Source of the DNA: Blastobasis lacticolella
Lineage: Eukaryota; Arthropoda; Insecta; Lepidoptera; Blastobasidae
Assembly: GCA_905147135.1 (NCBI GenBank)
Contig: LR990049.1
Span: 7,085,428-7,149,427 of the forward strand
Length of the DNA stretch: 64,000 nt
Direction: 5' to 3'
Shown: positions 53,622-64,000 of the stretch, piece after piece
How the letters are laid out: each line of letters starts with the position of its first letter
Position numbering within the stretch: position 1 is the stretch's first letter
Translations under genes and position numbers: made by a program
The notes under the pieces: generated by a model
Databases searched by the model: none
What the model saw: the letters and a program-made list of their open reading frames with translations, nothing else
Told to the model about the DNA's origin: nothing

Positions 53622-54571
53622 ATGTTTATTACTTATTTATTAGAATTTTTAGTGTTTATTGTTACTGTTGAGTGTACTACTACAACAACTACGGAAAAAG
53701 ACGAGAGACCGGTAACTAAATATTTTTTTACGCAATAGGTACAAGAATAGGTAAGCCTATAGCAGTGATATTACAAAATACCCTAGTTCAATTTGAAATA
53801 GGCCGCATCTATCGCAACTACTAAAGGACAAAAAGAAAAGTGTATGGTGGGATATTCCGTTTTTTCATTTTCTTTTAGCAATAAGACATTTTTACTTTAT
53901 GTTGCTAAAAAGAACTTACGTACTTAAATATACTCAGCTGATCGAATACTGAAACTTCACGATACGATCACGGATCAATTACATACCTACCTATACCACA
54001 AACTGTATGCCAGACAATTAATATTGAAATAACGTTATGAGACTCAGTTTTTATTATGACATGGAGCGTCAGTAGAAACCGCTTACCTCGTAAATAAAAG
54101 TGTGCCCAGCACACTACACATTGTCAGAGCTAATGCAAAAGTCAGCTTATGCGCTGCGAACATTATGTTGATATTCCAATTCTCTTCCACCAGGTCGTGT
54201 CACTGTCGCGGAAAAATATGAACTTCCTCTACAAAGTCTCGTGGGATTGCCACACTGCGACCGGTGTCAGTCCGATAATTCTATACAAAATTCAAGAGGG
54301 AAAATTCAAACGGGGCCCTGCCGAGAATGTAAAACAGTTCATCCTTTGTGTCTTAATAAAAACGAACTTAGCCAACAGAAAAGGCGTCGTGAAAAAAGAT
54401 AGACTTCTAAAAATTTTCGAAGACCATGAAGAAGATTTAGAAGATATTGAAGCTATCATTGATGCTTGCGCTCGAATACCAGGGGAGAGTCCAGCTGATA
54501 CAGCTTACAACTTCTGCGTATGTTTCCAAAGTAACTCTCCAGTCATTGGGACGTTGAAAGGCTTTGACTGA
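53622..54571 (+). CDS. Odorant-binding protein 2, divergent Minus-C type
   Basis: Exons 53622-53711 and 54194-54571, phase-0 intron, give 155 aa. The signal peptide (MFITYLLEFLVFIVTVEC) is followed by a Thr run and a charged linker. OBP core cysteines are C1 in WDCHTA, C3 in FILCVLI, C4 in DACAR and C6 in VCF; C2 is Gln and C5 is Ala. An additional Cys occurs two residues before C6 (NFCVCF). The protein is more basic at the N-terminus and more diverged than OBP 1 and has a longer linker. It shares exon structure with its neighbours and lies 1.9 kb downstream of OBP 1. Confidence 0.82.
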
Positions 54572-57500
54572 TAGCCATCATATATTTTTAATAGAATGTG
54601 TTTTTTATTGTGTGACTTATTTGATGCCGAGCTGATAAGATGTCTATTTAATGCGAAGAAAAGTATTAAAGTTTAGGTATCTGACCTTTAGTTCATTAAT
54701 ACCTACTAAGTATACAATTTTATTCAATTCAGATGGACTAAACTAGACCGACAGAGACTGTTTCAATGGGTAATATTTTACAAGGTTTTTTTTAACTTCA
54801 TTTGCATGTCCTGGAATCTTGCAAGCCTAATTTGACCTACTTTACGGTGTTCATTTGAGCTGAAATATTGTACCTATGTAAGTTCGATGACAATGCATTA
54901 ATATGGTACCATGGAGCTGCTCTGTTGATGGAACCAGAAGGTGGTCATAGGAACTACCGAACGCAACTACATAACTGCATCGAGTTTGGGCTCTTTGGAA
55001 TGGTTTTGACGAGTACTATACTGCGCAATAAACATTTTTATGAATTTTTATTTTCGTTTTAGAACTTATCAAAGAGGATGAATATTGAGTGTTTTCTTTC
55101 CTTATTACTATATGAAAACCTTCTTACACCAATGAAACCTGCAGAAGCAAGGATACTTACATTGTTGTGTTCCGGTTTAATTTAGGTAAAGGATCAGTCA
55201 AGAAGTTAGGGAAGGGTCAGTAGGGGTAGGGGGAAGGGTCAGTAGGTAGATTACAGGCAGAAGGATGATAAAACATATGCGGTTCTGCATTTTTGTTACA
55301 TAATTATTGAACCGTGGATTTTACGCCCGATAGCCGGAGTAAGCCCTCGTACGCGCTGATCGGTCTGCATGCGTCGCCCCCTACCTGGATGAGCTCGCTT
55401 AACTTCCCTTTGTTTTCCGTTAGATTTTTGACTTTTGAAAAGAGATAAGTTAACGTAATCCTAATTCAATAAATACTTTTTTATTTTCATTTACTTTTTC
55501 ATAGTTGTTGGCATTTGCGATGCCGTAGACCGGCCGAAGTGGAGAAGAATTTGTAGGAAAGCGGACCCTGGCAGAGGCCGGGATAAGCGCTAGGACGATG
55601 ATGGAGTTGTTGGCATTGGCGAGCTATCTGCTCTTTTATCACTAGAATACAAAACCTTCAACATACATATACAGCACTGGCCTAACCGAGTTGAATTAAA
55701 ACTTACATGTAAATACTCAAGCAAATTGCGACTCAAGGTTCAACGGTCGGTCGATCTACCTACAGTACCTACCTACACAGAGAAGGGATATTTATTTTTA
55801 CATCTTTAAAATAAAACCTAAGCAAATGTACTTGTTTCTTTGTATATTAACAACTTTAAATTCATCGGACAGACAAAAAAACGAATAACTTATTTTGAGA
55901 CCAAATGACCTTTATGAAATACCAAGCGTGAACGATGTTTATTACTAGTGTTCTTTAAGCGATTGGAATAGTTACCTAAACTTTGTTGGTTACCTAAATA
56001 TATGTTTTGTCTGAAATAAGGTAATACATTATGTACCTATCTTCTACTCTTATTAATCGGCTTATTAGTTGAGTCAGGTATTATCGCTTGGTGCAATGTA
56101 CATGCCTAACGTGATTACACTCTGTTTTCCACATTTTATTGCTTTTTATTTAGAATTCCATGAAAGGTTGCTGATTTAGTTATAAATCTAATGGATTATT
56201 AGAAACATAACAAAATTGTTACCTAATTTGGCCACAGATGACCTTTTTACTAATTCCTCTACTCCGTGATGTTCAACTATCTATTTGGTTTCAGTTGAAC
56301 ATATTGGATAAATACCATCAAATCTTTTTACTTTTAAAATTGTTACGTAATTTAGCCACAGATGGCTTTTCCCTTTTTAAATCTACTCTATGATATTCAC
56401 CTATTTGTTTGGTTCAACCAGTTGAACGTATTGGATAACTATAATAAAAAAAATATTATTTTAATAATTGAGCTATACTTGGACAGAAAATTGCAGTTTT
56501 TCAATCACAATGATTCTTAATAATAAAGCAACATATACTTAAGTTTAATTATGTCGCAAAATTACATATAGCACCACAAACGCAAGTGCGTAAGTGATAT
56601 CACTTACGTTACACAAAACTAAGGCAGTAGTATTCCATACAGACGGATTTTTTAGGCTTGTTAGGCGTTAAACAAAGATTTAGACGTAGAGGGTGTTAAA
56701 ACTGTCTGTGCTAGTCCGGATTGCTGCATTTAGAAATCTAAGTTTAGGAAAGGTAAACAGTTTCAAAATGTTAGATTTACAGAACGTCTATACCTACTTA
56801 GGTGCCCAGAGAGAGTACTTAGCCCTGTGTGGGCGTACAGCAAGAACATACTAAAATTAAAATAAATTCTTCTAATATAGCGTAGCATCTATATGGACAA
56901 TATTGCACAGTGTGGATCAGTAGCCGTATTCACAATTATTCGAAACCGTTTCCGAACGATTCGACACGAAATTCGTAAGCGGCGAATCCGTGTCGATCGA
57001 TTCGAAAACTGGTATTCAGAATCCCGATAGATTCCACGGAAACTCTACTCTCTCTAACATATAAAAATTTCATCAAAATTAACTGAAACCACATTTTCCT
57101 AAGAACTTTTGCGGGGTCCTTTGCCGATACCGTATCCGAATCCGATTCCCGAGCCATTGTGAATAAGGCTACAGGTTGGCCGGTGGTTTTTTTTACACTA
57201 CCCAGGTGGCAAACAAGCTTACGGCCTGCCTGATGATCAGCAGTCACCGCAGCCAAAAGTAAAGTAGAATAGCACCAACCCCTTACACGTGTGGGTGTCG
57301 TACGAGGCGACTAATGTTTTCGAGGCAAAATATGCAGGAAAATGAGCAGCAGCGTCTTCCATTTTTATATTTGCAACACTTCGATCTCCAACCCGCTTGC
57401 CAAGCGTGGAGATTATGGCAATAACCTCCCTACTCGTGGGAGAGGCCCTAAGTCCTGCAGTGGACTGTTATGGGCTGTGATGTTGGAACAGATCGCTAAT

Positions 57501-57655
57501 GCATATTCTTTAACGAAGTCAATAGGAGCGAAACCGTCAGCATAAACTAGTTTATAATACGGACATCAAGAACCTGTAGGTACAACTCGCTAAAGTTTAC
57601 TGCGGACCTCTAAAACTCGTCGTAGTAACATTGTAAACATAATATAGATATATAT
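54572..57655. other. Intergenic DNA between OBP 2 and OBP 3
   Basis: No gene is seen. Contains an RTE-type scrap (55515-55605), a pair of related 110-bp stretches near 56225 and 56345 (both with GCCACAGATG and TTGGATAA), and copy 4 of the dispersed repeat (57255-57482). Confidence 0.4.
57255..57482 (+). repeat. Four-copy dispersed repeat, copy 4
   Basis: Plus-oriented; GATTATGGCAATAACCTCCC and GGCCCTAAGTCCTGCAGTGG match the family. It ends 267 bp before the ATG of OBP 3. Confidence 0.6.
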
Positions 57656-57663
57656 TATAAAAT
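57656..57663 (+). promoter_or_regulatory. TATA-like element upstream of OBP 3
   Basis: TATAAAAT lies 93 bp upstream of the ATG. A TCATTC initiator-like sequence follows about 25 bp downstream of it. Confidence 0.4.
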
Positions 57664-57748
57664 GTAGTTAAGTAAATTCATTCGTCCACTCAAACTTGTA
57701 CTGGAAACACATTTTCTTTGAGTTTGTGTCGAATTAGTGGATTTCAAA

Positions 57749-60700
57749 ATGAAGTCTGTGATATGTTTGACCTTGTTTACGTTGGGGTGTGTGGTCGTTG
57801 CACCACAGAAAGGGGAAGGTGGCCTAGAACGGGTAAGTTTCGCGAGAGGGTAAAAAAAATCTAGAAATGTGGTTAATATCTGAGCTTGATTTAGTTTATA
57901 AGAAAGGATGTTTAATAAACTTAAAAATAAAACACTATTTTAAGCATTTTCTATCAAATATTTTATAAATAGAAGAAATATGAAACCTCTAAAAAAGTCT
58001 AAAACGGGTATCTGATTAGGGCAAAACGGGAAATTATAATTTTTTAGGATAGGTAAATAAAACTTAAAATCTAACAACTAGGAAAAAATACTTTACCTAC
58101 CGACTATAGTTTATCATTTCGACTGTAAGCATTTAACATTTTGTTTACTGTTAAAATACAAACTTAAAAACCTCAACCACCTAACAAAATCAACCTTTCT
58201 ATTGATGTAATACTACTACTACTACAGGAGTTGTAGATCAAAATACCTATATTCCTTTGAGGTATTTTTAAAATATAGATTGAAATAACAAGTTATTCAT
58301 GTGATCCATTTTGTATTACATTTTTAATATAAAACCATACCCGTTTTACCCCTACCCGTTTTGCCAAAATGAAAGGTAATCCGAATAACTCTTTGTCTTA
58401 ATTTAAAGATAGTTAGCTAAAATATAAGCGCAATATTCACAGCTAATTAAATGGGGTTTTGACTAATCATGGAACACATATCTTAATATTTTTTAAGAAA
58501 AGCACTAAAAAACTTTCGTTAAACATGCGCCCGCCATTCAGCGGTTCCAGTGCCCGAGCAAAACGGATCGAAACTCGTCATCATTCGGCTACTCTCGGAA
58601 CATGCACCCGTCGGCACTACTTATTGACATGGCAGCGTAGGAGCGCTCACCTGTTTTAGGCCACCTTCCCTTAGGTGTCAAATCATTTTTATTTTGCTAT
58701 TTCGCCCGCCGTTTTAACTAAGTTTTATAACTAGGCTAGCTATGACCTAGGACGTATTTAGTTATTCTCCCTGTACTAGTTGTTAAATACCATTCTAATG
58801 ATCTAAAAGTGGCACATTAGTTTTGACGATCTGAGTGGTTGAGTTGGTTTACGAGTACATCTGCCACACAGAGGTCCCGGGTTTGATTCCCAGCCGAGCA
58901 GAAATTGATATGACGAATTTTAATTTCTATTACGGATCTAGATCTAGGTGTAGGTAGGTACAACGTGTAATAAGTATCACAAACTATGCTTACTGTGGAG
59001 CTAGATGGCGCTGTATGAAATTTGTCCAAACATATTCATTTTTTAATTAGTTTACTTTATTATCGCATTAATTTATAACGTTGTACTGAAAAAAGAATAA
59101 GGGGGTCCTATGCAGATAATAATGTTGTTTACTTTTCCATTTTTTAAATAATTTTTCTCACGACGTAGGTGCTTACCTAGATTGAATGAAAGACATAAGT
59201 TCCAGCATTAAGGCAGCCATTCTGCAGTCGAACGATCTATAATTATCTATGATCAAGAGTTCAAGATTTATAAAAAATTGCTTTCATTACGTTTTTAATA
59301 ATACCTACTAAAATGACTTGCTTGCAGTAATGCTATACATTGTATTCTATGCTAATTAAGTTAATTATTAAAATAACTTCAATACTTCAGAATTATTCTT
59401 TTTTCTTAGCAAAGTTCGCCACTCCTTAGGTGTGCCTTCTAATACTATTGGCGAAGTGAGGTTAACCAAGGCCTTCCAGTGAGGACCAGATAGCTTGATC
59501 AGTCTCAGGAACCGAGTCATCATCATCATTTTGGCGTTATGTCCCGGTGGCGCCCCCGCGCGGCACGTGAGGGCCCAAGGTCCGCTGAGTCTCAGGATCC
59601 GAGAATATTAATATAATTATTTCACTTTTATAGAAATTGATTCAAGCATCCTGTAGTTAAATATGTGACTATACCTTCCTTTGTAAATAAGTTAATTGAA
59701 GCGTAATGTTGAATGAATAATTAGCGTTAGATAGTCTGTATTCTGACTACAACCTTCATGCAACTTGTAATATATGTTATGCCGGCCTTGTCTTTAACCT
59801 ATTCGTTAATGGAAATCGAGGTCGACCGGTAGATGATGTCTTGCAGCCGGGGTGTAAAAAAAATATTCACTAGTTTATACATATTGTCAAGGCCTTCAAG
59901 GCTACAGTGAATGCGCTGTTCCTAGACAGGCATGCTCCATTTTCGGCCGCATCGTCACTTACTTCTAGGTGAGATGGCGGTCAAATGCCTGGCTAGTCTA
60001 AGTTAAAAAAAAATACCGTCGCAACTTTTTCCCGTAGGGGTAGGCAGAGACAACATCGTTCCTCTTGCATCGTACAGACATATCTCTATGGTTTCCTCCA
60101 CATTCAGACAATTCTATTCCTTCCTGCCATATATCTTTTTAATTTTTCCTTTCTACATGCCCAAACCAAAGCATTCCATAGAATACATATCATGTTCTTA
60201 ATATATTAGGGTAATACATCGTAAAAGATGTCGAACGCCTGAACTGATTTCACCTTATATTTGTTACTACTTTATATTTATTACTAAATGTTCGTAACAT
60301 TAATCGTTCAAAAGGTTTTTAGGAAAAGTTGCCTAGAATATTGGTAAATCTGGGAAAAATAAAAGTAATGTTCTTATATCCCAAAGAAATACGTTTTTGG
60401 ATCGCACGATCATACTTTAACTATCTTTATCTACACTCATAGCGTAATGTTCGAAATAGATATTCGAAAACAGTTGTTTAAGGATATACTTTTTTCATGC
60501 CAGTATATAAAATATAAAAAAAATACTTGTCGATACAAAGCGCGAAAAATCATTACACAGAAATATAAACAGGAAAATTTAAATTTTGAATTTGTTAAAG
60601 ACATGTATTCAGCCTATATTTCACCGTATCCCGGCGCCCGACACAAATTTAAAAAATTATAGTGTTGCATAATGATTAAAAAGTTATTTTTCGATACTAA

Positions 60701-62190
60701 TGTCTTGAATAAATTCAAAATTCAAATTCAAAATATTAATTTTCCTGTTTATATTTCTGTGTAATTGTTTTCCCGCTAAATATAATATTTTTTCTTATTG
60801 TTGTAATTTGTATTTGTGAGTGTTTTTTCTTATTTGAAGCAAATAAATTGATAAATGTGAAAGTAGAAAAGTGAATTTCCCACCGCTTGATATCCTCGTC
60901 GCGTAGATACAATAGAATTGACTCGCAGCTTACTTCCAGCAAAGTTGAGAAAATTATAGGTACGATATTTTAACATAAAAATATGAGTGTAGATAAAGTA
61001 GAGTATGCAACAGCATATAATTAGGTATTGAAACACTCGTGCCAATCTATTATCGTACTCGACTACGCCTCGTATGATAAACAGACGCTCTTTTTTAATA
61101 CGTCCTTTTATATGACAGTTGCATAAACTAATATGAAATACATCTCAGAGAATGCTGTTGAGTTACTTAGTTGGTCATCCGCTGCCTGTAACAAGTCATT
61201 TTCAGTCAGAGGGTTTTGTATCGAAACACACACCAGAAAATGAATTTGCGTATTTTTGTTCTACGGAGGTCCTAGCTGGTTTAGTTATAGTCCTCTACGA
61301 GATATAGTTGCCATGAACTAGAGGTGGTCTTATGGTCATATATTGGTAAACTAAGGGAGCACATTGATCGCGGTCCACCGATTGAGCATTTTATCTACAG
61401 GGTACCGATTCTGGTGCGCAATGCAGTTGTTATTATGTTGCAATGTAACTGTGATGTTACTATAACTACGTCGAGGTATCGAGTCAGTCCCAGTTAAATT
61501 GCAGTAAAATCATTGTTCGACCTTTGACACGTTTTCGTTGACAGAATTGAAGGCAGTTTGACTAAGAAACATGCAACTAAGTACATATAAAACCATAATG
61601 CAACTAAAGTACCAGAAAACGAATTGTGGAAAAGTTCGAACTCATGAAAGTTGCAACTCAACATCTGTCATTTGAATAACAACCACACGTTTGACATGCG
61701 ATGCAATTGTAATGTTACTGCAACTGAGACGATTTCCCTACCAGAATCGAAGCCCAGTCAACTTTAGCTTAGTACTTTAACTGCTTAAAGTTGTTTAAGG
61801 AAAAAAAATATTTGTTTTCATTTACAGAAAATACAACTGAATCCAGAGCAAACATTGCGAATGGCGAATAACGTGTTAGAATGCGTCCGAGAAACACACG
61901 TGGACATCACAGTACTATTTAGAATAAGGAATAAGGAATACTTAGATTCGAAAGAGGAGAAGGACTTTATATCTTGCACATTCATTAAATTCAATATTGC
62001 TTCAAAGGAAGGAACTATAGATGGAGACGGCATTATTGCCATATATCCAGAAAGTGTTGATAAATCGGCTTTGAAGGAAGTAATAGATAAATGCAAAGTC
62101 CAAGTAGAAAGTACTAAAAAAACAAAAGAAAAATTATTTGCTTTCTTTAAATGTTACCAGAAAAATGTGCCTGTGCACCTCGATTATTAG
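57749..62190 (+). CDS. Odorant-binding protein 3, Minus-C type
   Basis: Exons 57749-57832 and 61828-62190, phase-0 intron of 3995 bp, give 148 aa. The signal peptide is MKSVICLTLFTLGCVVVA. The core cysteines are C1 in LECVRE, C3 in ISCTF, C4 in DKCKV and C6 in FKCYQ; C2 and C5 are absent as in the other two copies. The long intron contains a tRNA-derived SINE, LINE fragments and an inverted repeat, whereas OBP 1 and OBP 2 have introns of only 0.8 and 0.5 kb. The first exon carries just the signal peptide and a Gly-rich stretch. A polyA signal lies near 62246-62251, and the gene converges on the adenylate cyclase 240 bp away. Confidence 0.85.
58826..59030 (+). mobile_element. tRNA-derived SINE (family 2) in OBP 3 intron
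   Basis: A box (TGAGTGGTTGAGTTGG) and B box (GGGTTTGATTCCC) are present. The body differs from family 1. Confidence 0.6.
59880..60010 (+). repeat. LINE 3' end fragment in OBP 3 intron
   Basis: Close relative of 4555-4670 (CTTCAAGGCTACAGTGAATG, CCTAGACAGGCATGCTCCAT). Confidence 0.55.
60552..60765. repeat. Inverted repeat, 40-bp arms, in OBP 3 intron
   Basis: The left arm starts ATTACACAGAAATATAAACA at 60552 and its complement ends at 60765; only two or three mismatches lie near the inner ends. The spacer is about 134 bp. Confidence 0.7.
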
Positions 62191-62431
62191 AAAAAGTGTT
62201 GTTTTCGAGGATTATGGATATTGTTTATGTTTTTATAATAATAATAATAAATGTTTTCTGTTGAAACGAATGCATCAGCAAATCTGAATAAAAGTCGTAA
62301 AATTGTTACAATGTCTATTTACTACAATTTACCTAGACTATTATGTTATTTATATACAAGATTATAATGTTATTTAAATCTACAGACCAATCCGTAGAAA
62401 GTTTGTTCTTTTACAGGTTTACCAATAATTT

Positions 62432-64000
62432 CTACATTCTTGTTTCTGTGACTTCTGGTTCAGATGAAGCGTAACTAGTGGTGTCGCTCGGCGTTATTGT
62501 TTTTGTTACTCCACTATTGACGTCATCATCATAATCACTATTATATGAATTAACTTCACCCTCACTTAACTCAATTGATAAGTCTCGCACACTATACGTT
62601 GAGTATTGCGATACATTGTCATTGTTATTGCTATTGTAAGAAGGATCTATAACAGAGTTTCTTAAGTTATAATACCTAGCCCTATCTTCTAATCTATAGT
62701 AGTCTAAGCTATTTTCTTTTTTTATCAAGTTGAAATTTTCGTCAAGTGGTACGAAATATGTCTTTATGTATCCTGCGCCTTTGACGAAAGTTTCTCCTCT
62801 GTTTGTGGTGAGGATTCCACAATTGTCCAAAATCAACGCTGTGTTTTCTGTGACCTGGAACAAACAATCGATATATTGTTATTTGTAAACATATTATTAT
62901 ACGTAAAATATTTTTTAATGTTTTCAAAGTATTGTAACAAAAAGTTTTTATTCTGAGCATATCAGAAATACCTGAATTTTGCCAGTTTCACCAGTGGAGT
63001 CCATTCTGGAGGCCATGTTTACTGCATGCCCCCAAATATCATACAAAGGTTTCAGTGAGCCAAGAACACCAGCGGCTACTTCCCCGTTTGATATACCTGA
63101 AAAACAGAAAATACGTTGTTTTTACTTATTTGTTTTGTTAAGTTCATTAGAAGGTAATTATAAAGTTGGTATAGTGGGAATAACTCCTTTACGCTGTTTG
63201 ATTATGAAAATAAGCAACTAACCGATGCGTAAATTGAGTCCTTCGAAGCTTTGGAAGGAGCCTTTGTTGAAATTTTGTAGCTGCATCATCATTGCTGCAG
63301 CAAACTCTACCATAGTTAGGACTATTGCCCTGTTGTAAGGAGTATTTTGGCGTCTGTCTGCAATTGACCTATACGAGGACGTGTCGTAAGATTCTCTTCT
63401 ATTAGGATCTAAGCCACATGCTGCCATGTAAGTCCACCCTGCCATTTTAATTTTCTCTACTTTGTAAATAGAGGCCCCCGTAAGGATCAGCTAAAATGTT
63501 AATCTTTTATTAATATACATTATTAAAAATTAAAAGTATTGTGAAACAATGCAAAGTAAGAAACTGATGGACTTACTCTATCGAAATCCGATATGACTTC
63601 GTCTAAAATGCTTAAAAAGAATTTGTCGCTCAATTCTGCGTCGTCCTCGACTCCCAGCTTATAATCAGTTAGTGAAGCGAACATTACAGCAACATTGTCA
63701 TATTTCTCATAATATAAGTCGTCTATAGATCTGTTTAAGTCCAAATAGACCTGTACTGTGAAAATAAACTTATCGATAAGTATTGTGTTAATTTTTTATA
63801 CCTACTTAAAATAAAGTCCATTAAAATTATAATGCTTACCAACATGAGCAGGTAATATATTTTCCAGAAGCATGTTGTTGACCTTCAACATGGTCTCTGC
63901 TTCTTCCTGTTCCGAACTTAGTTGCATTTGCCACATGTGATCCATACGATTTCTATACTCCGTAGTTCTATCGATACAATATAGCGTTATAGTTATGAAC
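62432..64000 (-). CDS. Adenylate cyclase (class III), C2 catalytic domain and C-terminus, partial; possibly ACX-like
   Basis: Five minus-strand exons are visible: 64000-63840 (continues outside), 63755-63577, 63490-63223, 63096-62972 and 62854-62432. They give the last 384 aa. The start matches the linker before C2 of membrane cyclases (QEEAETM...[10 protein letters not shown]). C2 landmarks are all present: [26 protein letters not shown] with the adenine-selective Lys, YDIWG with the Asp, and [10 protein letters not shown] with catalytic Asn and Arg. The enzyme would make cAMP from ATP at the plasma membrane together with a C1 domain that is outside the window. A Ser/Asn/Asp-rich tail of about 90 aa follows C2. 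Lepidopteran ACX-type cyclases are a plausible assignment, but the subfamily is not secure from C2 alone. Confidence 0.88.

Overview
The window looks like a piece of a lepidopteran (moth or butterfly) nuclear genome. The genes are split by GT-AG introns and are AT-rich. The DNA between them is packed with dispersed repeats: tRNA-derived SINEs with an (ATG)n tail, CR1/jockey-like and RTE-like LINE ends, foldback elements and a Ty3/gypsy fragment. The gene families (DUF4773 secreted proteins, Minus-C odorant-binding proteins) are insect-type. No species is assigned. All exon coordinates were placed by hand from reading frame, splice sites and family similarity; no transcripts or database searches were available.

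Left part (about 1-24.3 kb): five same-strand genes, each with a predicted signal peptide and one DUF4773-like ten-cysteine domain with the signature C-x-C-x4-C-x-C-C. The C-terminal tails differ: poly-Asp plus Thr/Arg/Pro-rich, Gly-rich, acidic, or short. Intron positions and phases suggest subgroups A, B+C and D+E, so this is an ancient tandem array.

Middle (24.3-44 kb): an intergenic desert with a minisatellite and a 5'-truncated Ty3/gypsy element on the minus strand, then a foldback DNA element. Next comes a 14-exon gene for the NatC auxiliary subunit NAA35 (Mak10), reconstructed to 739 aa. Its introns hold two related foldback elements, a minisatellite that runs up to a 3' splice site, and three partial duplications of its own exons. 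A three-exon minus-strand gene for an unrecognised acidic 153-aa protein follows.

Right part (44-64 kb): repeat-rich DNA with three plus-strand odorant-binding protein genes. Each has two exons with a phase-0 intron, and all lack the C2 and C5 cysteines (Minus-C type). They converge on the 3' half of a minus-strand class III adenylate cyclase that runs off the window edge.

The most interesting items are the DUF4773 array, the repeated occurrence of small partial exon duplications inside introns (four cases in two genes), an in-frame potential exon whose acceptor is supplied by a transposon end, a 52-bp perfect palindrome just upstream of a splice acceptor, and the Minus-C OBP trio.
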